A DNA stretch of 33,376 bases, taken from assembly GCA_025351875.1 (NCBI GenBank), contig JANXVA010000003.1, positions 1-33,376 on the forward strand, written 5' to 3'. A model generated the notes under the pieces. That model did no database searches. It was not told where the DNA came from and saw only the letters and a program-made list of their open reading frames with translations. This document shows positions 7,496 through 15,079 of the stretch, piece by piece. Every line of letters starts with the position of its first letter. Position 1 is the stretch's first letter. Source of the DNA: Myxococcales bacterium (GTDB lineage Bacteria > Myxococcota_A > Polyangia > Polyangiales > Polyangiaceae). The translations under genes were made by a program, and so were the position numbers.

Positions 7496-8155
7496 TCAGT
7501 GGAGGTGTTGCCCTTGCGAGGTGCCGCGCGCCACCTTGATGTCATCCGCGCGCCCGCCGAGGCGCACCGCGAACGCGATCGCGGTCAGCGACACGGCCAG
7601 CATGGCGTAGATCGGCCAGTCCCACGTGTAACGCACCGGGACAATGCCACCGTGCGGCGGCTTCGAGAGGAGGATCGTCACTGCGACAGCGGGGATCGCG
7701 CTCAAGAACGCGGCGGCCACACGCGCGCCTCGCAGCTGCGCGATGCTGCGTCGGCTGAGCACGGTGGGGATCAGCACCGTCCATCCGACGAACGCCGCCC
7801 ACAGCCAGCCGATTCGCTGGTGAGCCAGGTCGAAGCCAGACTTGGCGTCGATGTACGGCAGAGTGAGCTGTACCCAGGGCAAGAAGAAAAGGACCGCGCC
7901 GATCGCACCGAGCGCGACGAGCGGACCCTTGCCGCGCCCGAGATAGGTCAACGGAAGGAGCTCGAGCTCAGGAGCGAGCGGCACACCGCCCTCGTCGTGG
8001 ATGGCGTCGAGCGAGGGCGGGAGCTTGTCGAACTGAGTGAGCGCCATGCCGCACACCGGGCAGGCCTTGGCCTCGCCCTCTTCGAACATCTCGCGACAAA
8101 ATGGACACGCGAGCAGCATCCCGCCCTCAGGATACCCAAAAGACCGCAGATTCAT
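7496..8155 (-). CDS. Zinc-ribbon membrane protein, unknown function
   Basis: A 219-residue protein whose ATG at 8155 is preceded by AGGAG at normal spacing. Residues 17-35 form a compact zinc ribbon, CPFC and CPVC, with 11 residues between the pairs. A charged stretch follows, then four hydrophobic segments: VALGAIGAVLFFLPWVQLTL, LWAAFVGWTVLIPTVL, VAAAFLSAIPAVAVTILL and YAMLAVSLTAIAFAV. Short ribbons placed before membrane helices are common in bacterial proteins of unknown function. The neighbour downstream also combines a cysteine cluster with membrane helices, which suggests a shared process. The gene is divergent from the pterin dehydratase across 87 nt. Confidence 0.75.
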   Translation of the reverse strand: MNLRSFGYPEGGMLLACPFCREMFEEGEAKACPVCGMALTQFDKLPPSLDAIHDEGGVPLAPELELLPLTYLGRGKGPLVALGAIGAVLFFLPWVQLTLPYIDAKSGFDLAHQRIGWLWAAFVGWTVLIPTVLSRRSIAQLRGARVAAAFLSAIPAVAVTILLSKPPHGGIVPVRYTWDWPIYAMLAVSLTAIAFAVRLGGRADDIKVARGTSQGQHLH

Positions 8156-8162
8156 CGGCACT

Positions 8163-8203
8163 CCTGTCCTCACGTCAGAACGGACAGGCGGCCTGCGCGC
8201 AGG
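8163..8203. promoter_or_regulatory. Inverted repeats in the divergent 8156-8242 spacer
   Basis: CCTGTCC (8163-8169) and GGACAGG (8182-8188) form a 7-bp inverted repeat with a 12-nt loop. On the minus-strand mRNA one arm overlaps the AGGAG ribosome site of the zinc-ribbon gene, so pairing could hide it. A perfect 12-bp palindrome CCTGCGCGCAGG follows at 8192-8203. Both lie between two divergent start codons, a usual place for an operator. Short palindromes are frequent in GC-rich DNA, so function is only possible. Confidence 0.4.
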
Positions 8204-8242
8204 TTCCCGCGGTCTTCGCGGTGGAGAGGATAGGATGCATAC

Positions 8243-8536
8243 ATGGCACGACCTCAGAAGCTCGAGCCGAACACCGTCGACGCGTGGCTCGCCGCCCATC
8301 CCGGCTGGGCTCGCGAAGGCGAGGCGCTCGTGCGTGGCTACAAGCTCGAAGACTTCGGCGCGGCGGTCGCGTTCACCGTGCGGCTCGCCTTCGTGGCCGA
8401 CAAACGCGATCACCATCCCGACGTGCTCATCGGTTGGGGCAAGGCTCGCGTCCTCTGGACGACGCACGACGCGGGCGGGATCACCCAGCTCGATCTCGAG
8501 CTCGCCGAAGCTACCGACAAGCTCGCTCCGGGATGA
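8243..8536 (+). CDS. phhB: Pterin-4a-carbinolamine dehydratase
   Basis: Dehydrates 4a-hydroxytetrahydrobiopterin, recycling the pterin cofactor of aromatic amino acid hydroxylases; in bacteria without such hydroxylases these proteins may serve other pterins. The 97-residue length is typical. The family signature is clear: DHHPDVLIGWGKARVLWTTH with His57-His58-Pro59 and a later His75, then GGITQLDLELAEATDKL. No hydroxylase gene is visible nearby, so the physiological pterin is unknown. It is followed after 4 nt by rnc, implying co-transcription. Confidence 0.9.
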   Translation: MARPQKLEPNTVDAWLAAHPGWAREGEALVRGYKLEDFGAAVAFTVRLAFVADKRDHHPDVLIGWGKARVLWTTHDAGGITQLDLELAEATDKLAPG

Positions 8537-8540
8537 TCGG

Positions 8541-9350
8541 ATGAAAGAGGCCAACCTCGCCGAGGAGCGCGCGAAGCTGAAGGCGCGCCTTCTGGAGATC
8601 CTCGGTGAAGAACCGGACGCGGAGATCGCACGCTTCGACGAGGCGCTGACCCACCCGAGCTTCGCGAACGAGTCGAGCGCACCCGACAACCAGCGCCTCG
8701 AGTTCCTCGGGGACGCAGTGCTCGGCCTCTGTGTGAGCGAGCTGCTCGCCCGGAGTCAGCCCGAGGCCGACGAAGGTGCGCTCACGCGCATGCGGAGCGC
8801 GCTCGTGAATGCCGAGGCTCTCGCGCGATGGGCGCGCAGCGAAGGCATCGGTGACGCGCTCGCTCTCGGCAAGGGCGCGCGCGCTGGAACCGAACGCGAG
8901 CAGACGAACGTCCTCGCGGATGCGGTCGAGGCGATCGTCGCCAGCGTCTACGAGGCGCGCGGCCTCGAGGGCGCGCGCAAGCTCGTGGAGCACGTCGTCC
9001 GCGACCCGATGCAGGAGGCGGCGCACCTCGGCTCCCGCGACCCGAAGAGCCTCCTCCAGGAGCAGGTGCAAGCGCGCGGGCTCGCTGCACCGACGTATCG
9101 CGTGAAGGAGATGCGCGGACCGCAGCACGACCCGACGTTCGAGGTCGAGGTGCTCATCGGCGCCGAGGTGCTCGGTGTCGGCGAAGGACGCTCGAAGCGC
9201 GTCGCCGAACGCGCCGCAGCGCTGGCTGTTCTCTCGCTCGAGCCGGACGCCAACGAAGACGTCAGCGATCGCGCGACTTCGGGTCCGGCAGAGGTCCCAC
9301 CGGCGCGCGGGGAAGACCAAGACCCGCATCGAACGGGCGGAGCTCGATGA
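8541..9350 (+). CDS. rnc: Ribonuclease III
   Basis: Double-strand-specific endoribonuclease for rRNA and mRNA processing. The 269-residue protein has the endonuclease domain first (about 10-155) with NQRLEFLGDAVLG; Glu54 and Asp58 of this motif and Asp127 and Glu130 in NVLADAVEAIVA are the four expected metal ligands. The C-terminal dsRNA-binding domain runs from DPKSLLQEQVQARGL to SKRVAERAAALAVLSLE. About 35 poorly conserved residues extend beyond it, and this tail is encoded in the 89 nt that overlap the convergent PPIase gene. The ATG at 8541 follows the phhB stop by 4 nt. Confidence 0.93.
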   Translation: MKEANLAEERAKLKARLLEILGEEPDAEIARFDEALTHPSFANESSAPDNQRLEFLGDAVLGLCVSELLARSQPEADEGALTRMRSALVNAEALARWARSEGIGDALALGKGARAGTEREQTNVLADAVEAIVASVYEARGLEGARKLVEHVVRDPMQEAAHLGSRDPKSLLQEQVQARGLAAPTYRVKEMRGPQHDPTFEVEVLIGAEVLGVGEGRSKRVAERAAALAVLSLEPDANEDVSDRATSGPAEVPPARGEDQDPHRTGGAR

Positions 9351-10341
9351 GTCCGAGGAGGCCCACGTTGACCTCCTTCACGTTCTTCGCGCGCAGATCG
9401 TCGATGAGCTTCTTCTCGCCGGACTCGGTGCGCTCGCGAAAGAGCGCGGCGCGGATCTGAGCGGAGGACTCCTCGACCGAGCGCTTGTTCGCCGGCACCG
9501 TTCCACGGCGCCATACGACCGCGAAGCTCGAGCCCTCGGGGACCGCCTGAGCGACGAGCTCGCCGTCTTTCACCGATTGTGCGGCCTTCACGAGCGCGGG
9601 GTCGACCTTCACTCCAGCCTCGTTACTGGCCCCGTCGGGACCGACGAAACCGAGGTTGCCGCCGCGCATGTTGGTGGCTTTGTCGACACTGTGGTCGCGG
9701 GCGAGATCGTTGAACTTCGCGATCGTCGGTTCCTTGCGCGCGGTGTCGAGGACCGTGGTGGCCTCCTCGCGCGTCTTGCACAGGATTCGCCAGAGGTTGA
9801 TGCGCTCGGGAGAGTCGAAGCGCGAGCGGTTCTCTTCGTAGTACCTACGAACGTCCTCCTCGGGGACGGCCGCCGCGGATGCGTACCCCGAGGAGCGTGA
9901 CTTCCGGAGGGCCGCGCTGGAGAGGGCGCGCGCCAGGAGCTGCGACGTGGGCAGCTGCTTGTCGAGACCGCGCTGCTCGGCGCCTCCCGCGAGGACGAGA
10001 TCGCGAACGAGGACCTGCTCGACGTACGCGCGGGCCACGGCCTCGCGCGAGCCGCCGAACGTCTCGAGCTGATACTGGGGGATGCCGGCGACGTGATCCT
10101 CGAGCTCGCCGACCGTGACTCTGCGCGAGCCCACCGTGAGAACGACGCGGGCGCGGCGCGCGGCGTCCGGATCGGGCGCGACCGGACGAGATGCGTCGGA
10201 GGCCTCGGGCTCGGCTCGCGCGTCGCCCTCCAATGGCCGCGTGCAGCCGCGCGTGCCGTCAATCCCGAGTGCCGTGCTCGCGAGAGCGAGAGAAAAGGCC
10301 AAGAAAACCCGGTAATTTCTCGCAGTTCGAGCGCGGACCAC
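9262..10341 (-). CDS. Parvulin-type peptidyl-prolyl isomerase / SurA-like chaperone, exported
   Basis: Predicted envelope foldase catalysing cis-trans isomerisation of prolyl bonds. From GTG 10341 the product has 359 residues. A signal sequence is formed by ARNYRVFLAFSLALASTALG. A SurA-like helical N-domain spans about 65-190 (VTVGELEDHV, VARAYVEQVLVRDLVLAGG). The parvulin domain runs from PERINLWRILCKTREEATTV through FNDLARDHSVD to MRGGNLGFVGPDG, matching the GG-x-LG core. An earlier in-frame start would overlap the upstream gene, so 10341 is preferred although its ribosome site is modest. The C-terminal tail after LLGLIEL is unconserved and is encoded opposite the end of rnc. The upstream unknown protein gene ends 40 nt before this start on the same strand. 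Confidence 0.83.
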   Translation of the reverse strand: MVRARTARNYRVFLAFSLALASTALGIDGTRGCTRPLEGDARAEPEASDASRPVAPDPDAARRARVVLTVGSRRVTVGELEDHVAGIPQYQLETFGGSREAVARAYVEQVLVRDLVLAGGAEQRGLDKQLPTSQLLARALSSAALRKSRSSGYASAAAVPEEDVRRYYEENRSRFDSPERINLWRILCKTREEATTVLDTARKEPTIAKFNDLARDHSVDKATNMRGGNLGFVGPDGASNEAGVKVDPALVKAAQSVKDGELVAQAVPEGSSFAVVWRRGTVPANKRSVEESSAQIRAALFRERTESGEKKLIDDLRAKNVKEVNVGLLGLIELRPFDAGLGLPRAPVGPLPDPKSRDR

Positions 10342-10381
10342 GCACTCTCGTAGCAGAAATCGCGCTCCGCGTGGAGGCTCG

Positions 10382-10957
10382 CTACGGCTTGGGCTTCGAG
10401 CGACGCTTCGATGCGTCCGCGAGCACACCGGCCTGGCGAAGGACCTCCTCGCCGATGCCGACGAAGCGGTACACCTCCGGGCGAAAGCTGTAGGCGTGGT
10501 GCAGCTCCTGGACGACGCCTACGATTGTCTCGGGCGTGACCGCGTTCTTCCGAACCTTCGCGACCTTGCGGATCGAGCTCAGCGACTCGCCGAGATCCAT
10601 CAGCTCCTGGACGCGTTGCAGCACCTCGAGCGGCTTCAGCTCGCGCGAACCGCGCGCCTTGCCGGCCTCGAGCTCCTTCAGCAGGCGCTGTCGCCGCTTC
10701 TCGGTGCGGCCGTCGAGCTTGTGCGCGGAGGCACCGCGCCCGCCCAGGATGTCGTTGAAGACGCGGGCGACGCGTCGCTTCTCGATCGCCTCGGGGCTAC
10801 CTCGGCGGTTCGCAGGGCGCCGTGACTCCAGGCGGGCAGGCTCGGCGCGCTCTTCGGTCCGCTGCGTGCCCGGGGCGCGCGCCTTGGGCGGGTTCGGCGG
10901 GGGCGGCGAGACGCGAGCGGTCTTCGCCGATTTCGTCCGGAGCAACACCTTTGCCAC
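10382..10957 (-). CDS. Basic hypothetical protein, unknown function
   Basis: From GTG 10957 (AKVLLRTKSAKTARV) the product has 191 residues. The first 70 are rich in Pro, Arg and Glu and look disordered. The rest is predicted helical and very basic, with EKRRVARVFNDILGG, TEKRRQRLLKELEAGKARG, LKPLEVLQRVQELMDLGESL and VKNAVT-like segments ending in ADASKRRSKPKP. Such composition fits a nucleic-acid-binding or ribosome-associated protein, but I see no recognised domain. A TTG 16 codons upstream is an alternative start. It sits between the zincin gene (spacer with a 17-bp palindrome) and the PPIase gene, all on one strand. Confidence 0.6.
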   Translation of the reverse strand: MAKVLLRTKSAKTARVSPPPPNPPKARAPGTQRTEERAEPARLESRRPANRRGSPEAIEKRRVARVFNDILGGRGASAHKLDGRTEKRRQRLLKELEAGKARGSRELKPLEVLQRVQELMDLGESLSSIRKVAKVRKNAVTPETIVGVVQELHHAYSFRPEVYRFVGIGEEVLRQAGVLADASKRRSKPKP

Positions 10958-11023
10958 GACGCCGAACCTAGGCGGATCAAACGCGGTTGTCAATTTCGGA
11001 ATCAATGTGCGCTTATCGTCAGG

Positions 11024-11040
11024 CCGTGTGAATCACACGG
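11024..11040. promoter_or_regulatory. 17-bp perfect palindrome CCGTGTG-AAT-CACACGG
   Basis: Seven-base arms separated by three bases sit in the 103-nt spacer between two minus-strand genes, 67 nt upstream of the GTG at 10957. There is no T-run for intrinsic termination. The size and symmetry suit a dimeric repressor site controlling the downstream gene and perhaps the PPIase. Confidence 0.45.
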
Positions 11041-11060
11041 CACGAGCTCGCGAGGGTCGC

Positions 11061-12359
11061 TCAGCGCTGGGTCGCGAGAGTGATCAGGAGCGCGAGGATC
11101 GCGAGCACCCAGAGCGGCCACGTACGGCGCAGGAAATCGGTCCAGCTCGCGCCGAAACCTTCGATCGCGCGCCGCCCGACCTCACGACGTCCCACGATGC
11201 GCACCGCCTCCTCGCGGATCACGGCGCGCTCCTCGTCGTCGGTCGGGTCGTCACCGCGCAAGAACGAGATGTGGTGATCGAGCTCGTGCTCGATCGTCTC
11301 GGTCAGCTCGTCCTTCCAGTCGTACGGACCGTCCTCGTTCCACATGGCGAGGAACGTCCGGTAGTAGACCGTGACGAGAGGAGACTGCGTCGGCGTGCCC
11401 GAGTCGCCAGGGTGAGGAGGCACGTACGAGCCGAGCAGAGGCTCGCCGCCGTCGTCGACCGCGGGCGTCCCGCCCTCGATGACGAGCTCTGCGGGCTCGC
11501 CGGGGACGCTGTCCAGCATCGGCTGGGCGACCTCCTTGGCGCGGGCCGCGAAGGCGTCGAAGTCGGGGAATGCCTCGTCACGGGCGGGTGCCAGGACCTC
11601 TGCGCCTCCGCCCGCCCCGCTCTCTCGCTCGTACGGCGCATCGACGTCGTTCCTCGCACCGCAGGCCTCGCAGAAGACGACGGCGCCGAGGCGGAGCACG
11701 TAGTGCGTCGCGAGGAAGGCGTCTCCAACGGCGTGGAACGCGTCGTCATCGCAATCTGTGAGAGCGCGGCTGATTCTCGAAGCGTCGGTCTCGGTACCGA
11801 GCGCAGTGATCCCCATCGCGAGCACCACCTCGGGGGTCACCACGAGCTGCTCCCGCGCCGCCGCGACGAAGAGCTCGTTCGCCTGCGCCACCGTTCGGTC
11901 CTCGAACGTGACCGTGCGCGCCGTGCGCACGCGACCAAGCGGGATCTCCGGGATCTCGATCGGCTCACCGAAGGGCAGCATCGTGTCGAGCTCCGGATCG
12001 CCAAGCTCGCCGTCGACCCACGGTCCGATCTCCAGCGCGGCGCACGGGCGAACCTTCATCGGCTCGCCGCAGTTCCTGCACGAGACCTCGACGTGCTCCT
12101 CGGCGATCACGCCGCTGCGCGCGAGCACCGCGCGCAGCACGTGGAAGTCGCGGAGCGGGAGCGACTGCACGTCCACGGGCTTGCCTTCTGTGGAGAGGGC
12201 GACGCGCGCGTCGGGCGGCGTGAGCGCATCCACCGCCTCCGAGAAGAGCGGGGCACCGGGGGCGCGGATCAGGGGCCTGGCCTCGCCCCGCGGACGAAGC
12301 GAGAGTACGGCTCCACTCGGAACCGTGAGCCGCGCCGGCGGTCTCGGGCTTGCCGCCAT
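11061..12359 (-). CDS. Membrane-anchored zincin-like metallopeptidase with two CxxC pairs
   Basis: A 432-residue protein whose C-terminal third carries HELDHH (His358, Glu359, His362) in ETIEHELDHHISFLRG, followed by DDEERAV. This is the HExxH motif and context of the zincin_1/MPN-like small metallopeptidase family. A final hydrophobic helix (TWPLWVLAILALLITLAT, about 411-428) would anchor it with the bulk in the cytoplasm, as no signal peptide is seen. The N-terminal two thirds hold two CxxC pairs, Cys94/Cys97 in CRNCGEP and Cys230/Cys233 in CEACGAR, about 130 residues apart; they could form one split zinc ribbon or two partial ones. I do not recognise this N-terminal region. Peptidase activity is inferred from the motif only. 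It is divergent from the ABC importer. Confidence 0.75.
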   Translation of the reverse strand: MAASPRPPARLTVPSGAVLSLRPRGEARPLIRAPGAPLFSEAVDALTPPDARVALSTEGKPVDVQSLPLRDFHVLRAVLARSGVIAEEHVEVSCRNCGEPMKVRPCAALEIGPWVDGELGDPELDTMLPFGEPIEIPEIPLGRVRTARTVTFEDRTVAQANELFVAAAREQLVVTPEVVLAMGITALGTETDASRISRALTDCDDDAFHAVGDAFLATHYVLRLGAVVFCEACGARNDVDAPYERESGAGGGAEVLAPARDEAFPDFDAFAARAKEVAQPMLDSVPGEPAELVIEGGTPAVDDGGEPLLGSYVPPHPGDSGTPTQSPLVTVYYRTFLAMWNEDGPYDWKDELTETIEHELDHHISFLRGDDPTDDEERAVIREEAVRIVGRREVGRRAIEGFGASWTDFLRRTWPLWVLAILALLITLATQR

Positions 12360-12468
12360 GCCTCGGTGACTATCGCACGCGTTGCCGCCTCGGTGCGCCG
12401 CGCAATGCGAGCCCGAGGGGCGTGCCGTGGTTGCGGCGCGCTCACGGTGGCCCTACATCTGCCGGCGG

Positions 12469-13239
12469 GTGCCCAAGGCGGTCGACATACGCGGCGTTCG
12501 GCGTCGCTTTCGCATTCCGCGCGGGCTCTTCGGTGCGGAGGAGACCGTCCTCGCGCTCGACGGCATCGATCTGTCGATCGAGGAGGGGAGCTTCGTCGCT
12601 CTGATCGGCCCTTCGGGGTGCGGCAAGTCCACGCTCCTCCGGATCGTGGCAGGCCTCGACACCCCCGACGAGGGCACCGTCGAGGTCGCGGCGCGAGCAC
12701 GCGGAGAGGTCGCCTACGTGTTCCAGGACGCCCACCTTCTTCCGTGGCGGTCGGTGGCAGCGAACGTCGCGCTCCCGCTGGAGCTCCGCGGCGTGCCGCG
12801 CGAGGAGCGTGACGCAAAGGTGTTGCAGGCGCTCGAGGAGGTCGAGCTCTCCGACGCCGCGACGCGCTATCCCGCCGAGCTCTCCGGCGGCATGCGCATG
12901 CGCGCATCGATCGCCCGCGCGCTCGTCACGCGCCCGAAGCTCCTCCTCATGGACGAGCCGTTCGCTGCGCTCGACGAGCTCACGCGACAGCGCCTCGACG
13001 AGCGGCTCCTCGCGCTCTGGCGCGAGCACCACTTGACGGTGCTGTTCGTGACCCACGCGATCTTCGAGGCGACATTCCTGGCCGAGCGCGCCGTCGTCCT
13101 CTCGGGGCGACCGGCCCACGTCGTTCACGATGCCGCGGTCGAGCTCCCTGCGGTGCGCACAGCGGCGACGCGAGGCGAGCCCGCGTTCGCGCGTGCGGCC
13201 GGGACCTTGCTCGCAGCGCTCGATCAGGGGCCGGGATGA
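12469..13239 (+). CDS. ABC transporter ATP-binding protein (SsuB/TauB/ThiZ-like)
   Basis: Energising subunit of an importer encoded with the next two genes. From GTG 12469 it has 256 residues, the family size; an earlier start would add sequence unlike ABC proteins. Walker A is GPSGCGKST (47-55), the Q-loop is VFQDAHLLPWRSV with Gln86, the signature is ELSGGMRMRASIARAL (about 137-152), and Walker B is LLLMDEPFAALDE (158-170). The switch histidine is in FVTHAIFEA. The LLPWxxxxxNV segment is typical of nitrate/sulfonate/taurine-type transporters. Its TGA overlaps the permease ATG (ATGA), so the two are translationally coupled. Confidence 0.9.
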   Translation: MPKAVDIRGVRRRFRIPRGLFGAEETVLALDGIDLSIEEGSFVALIGPSGCGKSTLLRIVAGLDTPDEGTVEVAARARGEVAYVFQDAHLLPWRSVAANVALPLELRGVPREERDAKVLQALEEVELSDAATRYPAELSGGMRMRASIARALVTRPKLLLMDEPFAALDELTRQRLDERLLALWREHHLTVLFVTHAIFEATFLAERAVVLSGRPAHVVHDAAVELPAVRTAATRGEPAFARAAGTLLAALDQGPG

Positions 13240-14018
13240 GCACGTCGCGGAGCTTCGTCGCCATCACGCTGCCGCCGTTCGTCGCGGCGGTCGTGGCGCT
13301 CGCGGTCTGGGAGGGAGCCGCGCGCGCGCTGTCGGTCCCCGCGTACCTGCTGCCGCCGCCGAGCGCGGTGGCGAGCGCTGCCGTGGGCGATGCGTCGGCT
13401 CTCGCGGGGGCGTGCGTCACCACCGGCCTCGCTTCGCTCGTGGGCTTCCTCGCGAGCGCCGTCATCGGGGTCGCCGTCGCCATCGGTCTGGCCTCGTCGC
13501 GTATCGTCGAGCGCGGCCTCTATCCCTACGCCGTCGCGCTGCAGACCGTGCCCATCGTCGCGATCGCTCCGCTCCTCGTGCTGTGGTGTGGTGCGGGGCC
13601 GAGAGCCGTCGCGGCCTCCGCCTTCATCGTCTCCGTCTTTCCCGTGATCACCAACTCGCTCGCCGGGATCCGCGCCGTCGAGCCGGCGTTGCGCGATCTG
13701 TTCACGCTCTATGGCGCCTCGCGCTCGCAGGTGCTCTTCAAGCTCGAGCTCGCGCACGCCGCGCCGCAGATCGCCACCGGGCTGCGAATCGCCTGCGGCC
13801 TCTCGGTGATCGGCGCCATCGTCGGCGAGTTCGTCGCCGGCTTCTCCGAGGGAAGCCCGGGCCTCGGCATCCTCGTGATGACGTCCTACCGCCAGCTCCG
13901 TACCGACCTCCTCTTTGCCGCCGTGGGCTGCTCTGCGCTCCTCGGCATGCTCATGTTCGGGATGGTCTCCGCCGCCTCGAGCCTCGTGCTGCGCCGGTGG
14001 TACGTCGCCGCGCGGTAG
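13236..14018 (+). CDS. ABC transporter permease (SsuC/TauC/ThiX-like)
   Basis: Inner-membrane channel of the importer. The 260-residue protein has about six hydrophobic segments and the cytoplasmic coupling loop of binding-protein-dependent permeases, in FTLYGASRSQVLFKLELAHAA (the usual EAA region; here E-L-A-H-A-A-P). LPPPSAV near residue 40 and LQTVPIVAIAPLLVLWCG are typical of the SsuC/TauC group. ATGA overlap with the ATPase and a 33-nt gap to the binding-protein gene support a three-gene operon. Confidence 0.9.
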   Translation: MSTSRSFVAITLPPFVAAVVALAVWEGAARALSVPAYLLPPPSAVASAAVGDASALAGACVTTGLASLVGFLASAVIGVAVAIGLASSRIVERGLYPYAVALQTVPIVAIAPLLVLWCGAGPRAVAASAFIVSVFPVITNSLAGIRAVEPALRDLFTLYGASRSQVLFKLELAHAAPQIATGLRIACGLSVIGAIVGEFVAGFSEGSPGLGILVMTSYRQLRTDLLFAAVGCSALLGMLMFGMVSAASSLVLRRWYVAAR

Positions 14019-14051
14019 CCACGGCGAGCGCATCGGGGTACATCGGCGATC

Positions 14052-15062
14052 ATGACCGACCCGGTCCGCAACCGCCCACTCTCTGCCCGCGCCGTCCTCG
14101 CGCTCGCGTGCCTCGTCGCGCTCGTCGGCTGTAGCCGCAAGGAGCCGGACGGCGGCAAACCCACGCCGACGACGGCGACGCGCGTGAAGGTCCAGCTCAA
14201 CTGGGTCCCCGAGCCGGAGTTCGGAGGGATCTACGCGGCCCGTGAAGGTGGTGCGTACGACAAGGCCGGGCTCGCCGTCGAGATCCTCTCCGGCGGTCCC
14301 GCGTCGCCCGTCGTGCAGGTGGTCGCGGGGGGCCAGGCCGACTTCGGCGTCGCCGGCGCCGACGACGTCGTCATCGCTCGTGCCCGCGGTGTCGACCTCG
14401 TCGCGGTCTTCGGCACGTTCCAGACGAACCCCCAGGGCGTGATGGTGCATTCTGCACGCAACATCGCGTCGCTCGCCGATCTCAAGAGCGGGACGCTCGC
14501 ACTCGAGCCGGGGCTGCCGTTCGGCATGTTCATGAAGAAGAAGTACGGCTTCGCCGGCGCGACGCTCGTTCCGTACGACGGCGGCATCGCGAAGTTCCTC
14601 GCCGACCCGAACCACTCGCAGCAGTGCTACGTCACCTCCGAGCCGATCGCCGTGAAGAAGAAGGGCGAGACTCCGAAGGTCTTCCTCGGCGCGGACCTCG
14701 GCTTCAACCCCTACGCGAACGTCATCGTCACGCGTGGGGCGATGCTGCGCGAGAAGAGGGAGACGGTGCGCGCGTTCGTCGCGGCCTCCGCCGAGGGATG
14801 GCGCCGCTACCTCGATGACCCGACGGCTGCGAACGCTGCGATGGCGAAACGAAACACGGCGATGGACGCCGAGACCTTCGCGGCCGCGGCGGCCGCGCAG
14901 AAGCCGCTCATCGAGGCCGACGAGGCGAAGAAATCGGGCCTCGGCGTGATGACCGAGGCGCGCTGGGCGAGGCTCGCGGCCGATCTCGTCGAGCTGGGGG
15001 TGATCACGAAGGCGCCCGCGGCCACCGAGTGCTTCGCCGATGTGCAGACCGTGACGAAGTAG
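14052..15062 (+). CDS. NMT1/THI5-type ABC substrate-binding lipoprotein
   Basis: Periplasmic ligand receptor of the importer, 336 residues. The signal peptide ends in VALVGC with Cys27 as lipidation site. The mature protein begins with VKVQLNWVPEPEFGGIYAAR, the hallmark of the NMT1/THI5-like family, then VVQVVAGGQADFGVAGADDV and later GVMVHSARNIASLADLK. Members bind pyrimidine thiamin precursors, sulfonates or related small molecules; the NWxPxPEFGGIY type of start favours a pyrimidine or riboflavin-like ligand, but the ligand cannot be read from sequence. The gene ends 17 nt before the convergent histidine kinase stop. Confidence 0.88.
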   Translation: MTDPVRNRPLSARAVLALACLVALVGCSRKEPDGGKPTPTTATRVKVQLNWVPEPEFGGIYAAREGGAYDKAGLAVEILSGGPASPVVQVVAGGQADFGVAGADDVVIARARGVDLVAVFGTFQTNPQGVMVHSARNIASLADLKSGTLALEPGLPFGMFMKKKYGFAGATLVPYDGGIAKFLADPNHSQQCYVTSEPIAVKKKGETPKVFLGADLGFNPYANVIVTRGAMLREKRETVRAFVAASAEGWRRYLDDPTAANAAMAKRNTAMDAETFAAAAAAQKPLIEADEAKKSGLGVMTEARWARLAADLVELGVITKAPAATECFADVQTVTK

Positions 15063-15079
15063 CGCGCGGACATCCCTGG

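Noticed and set aside
10536..12468. Long plus-strand open frame leading into the ABC ATPase region
   Set aside because: Antisense to the hypothetical and zincin genes, and in a different frame from the ABC ATPase; composition is typical of a GC-driven shadow.
12360..12468. TPP riboswitch upstream of the NMT1/THI5-type importer
   Set aside because: The conserved core sequences of the riboswitch are not present.
13224..14615. 463-codon minus-strand frame across the ABC permease and binding-protein genes
   Set aside because: His/Arg/Asp-rich translation without domains, opposite a three-gene operon with strong signatures.
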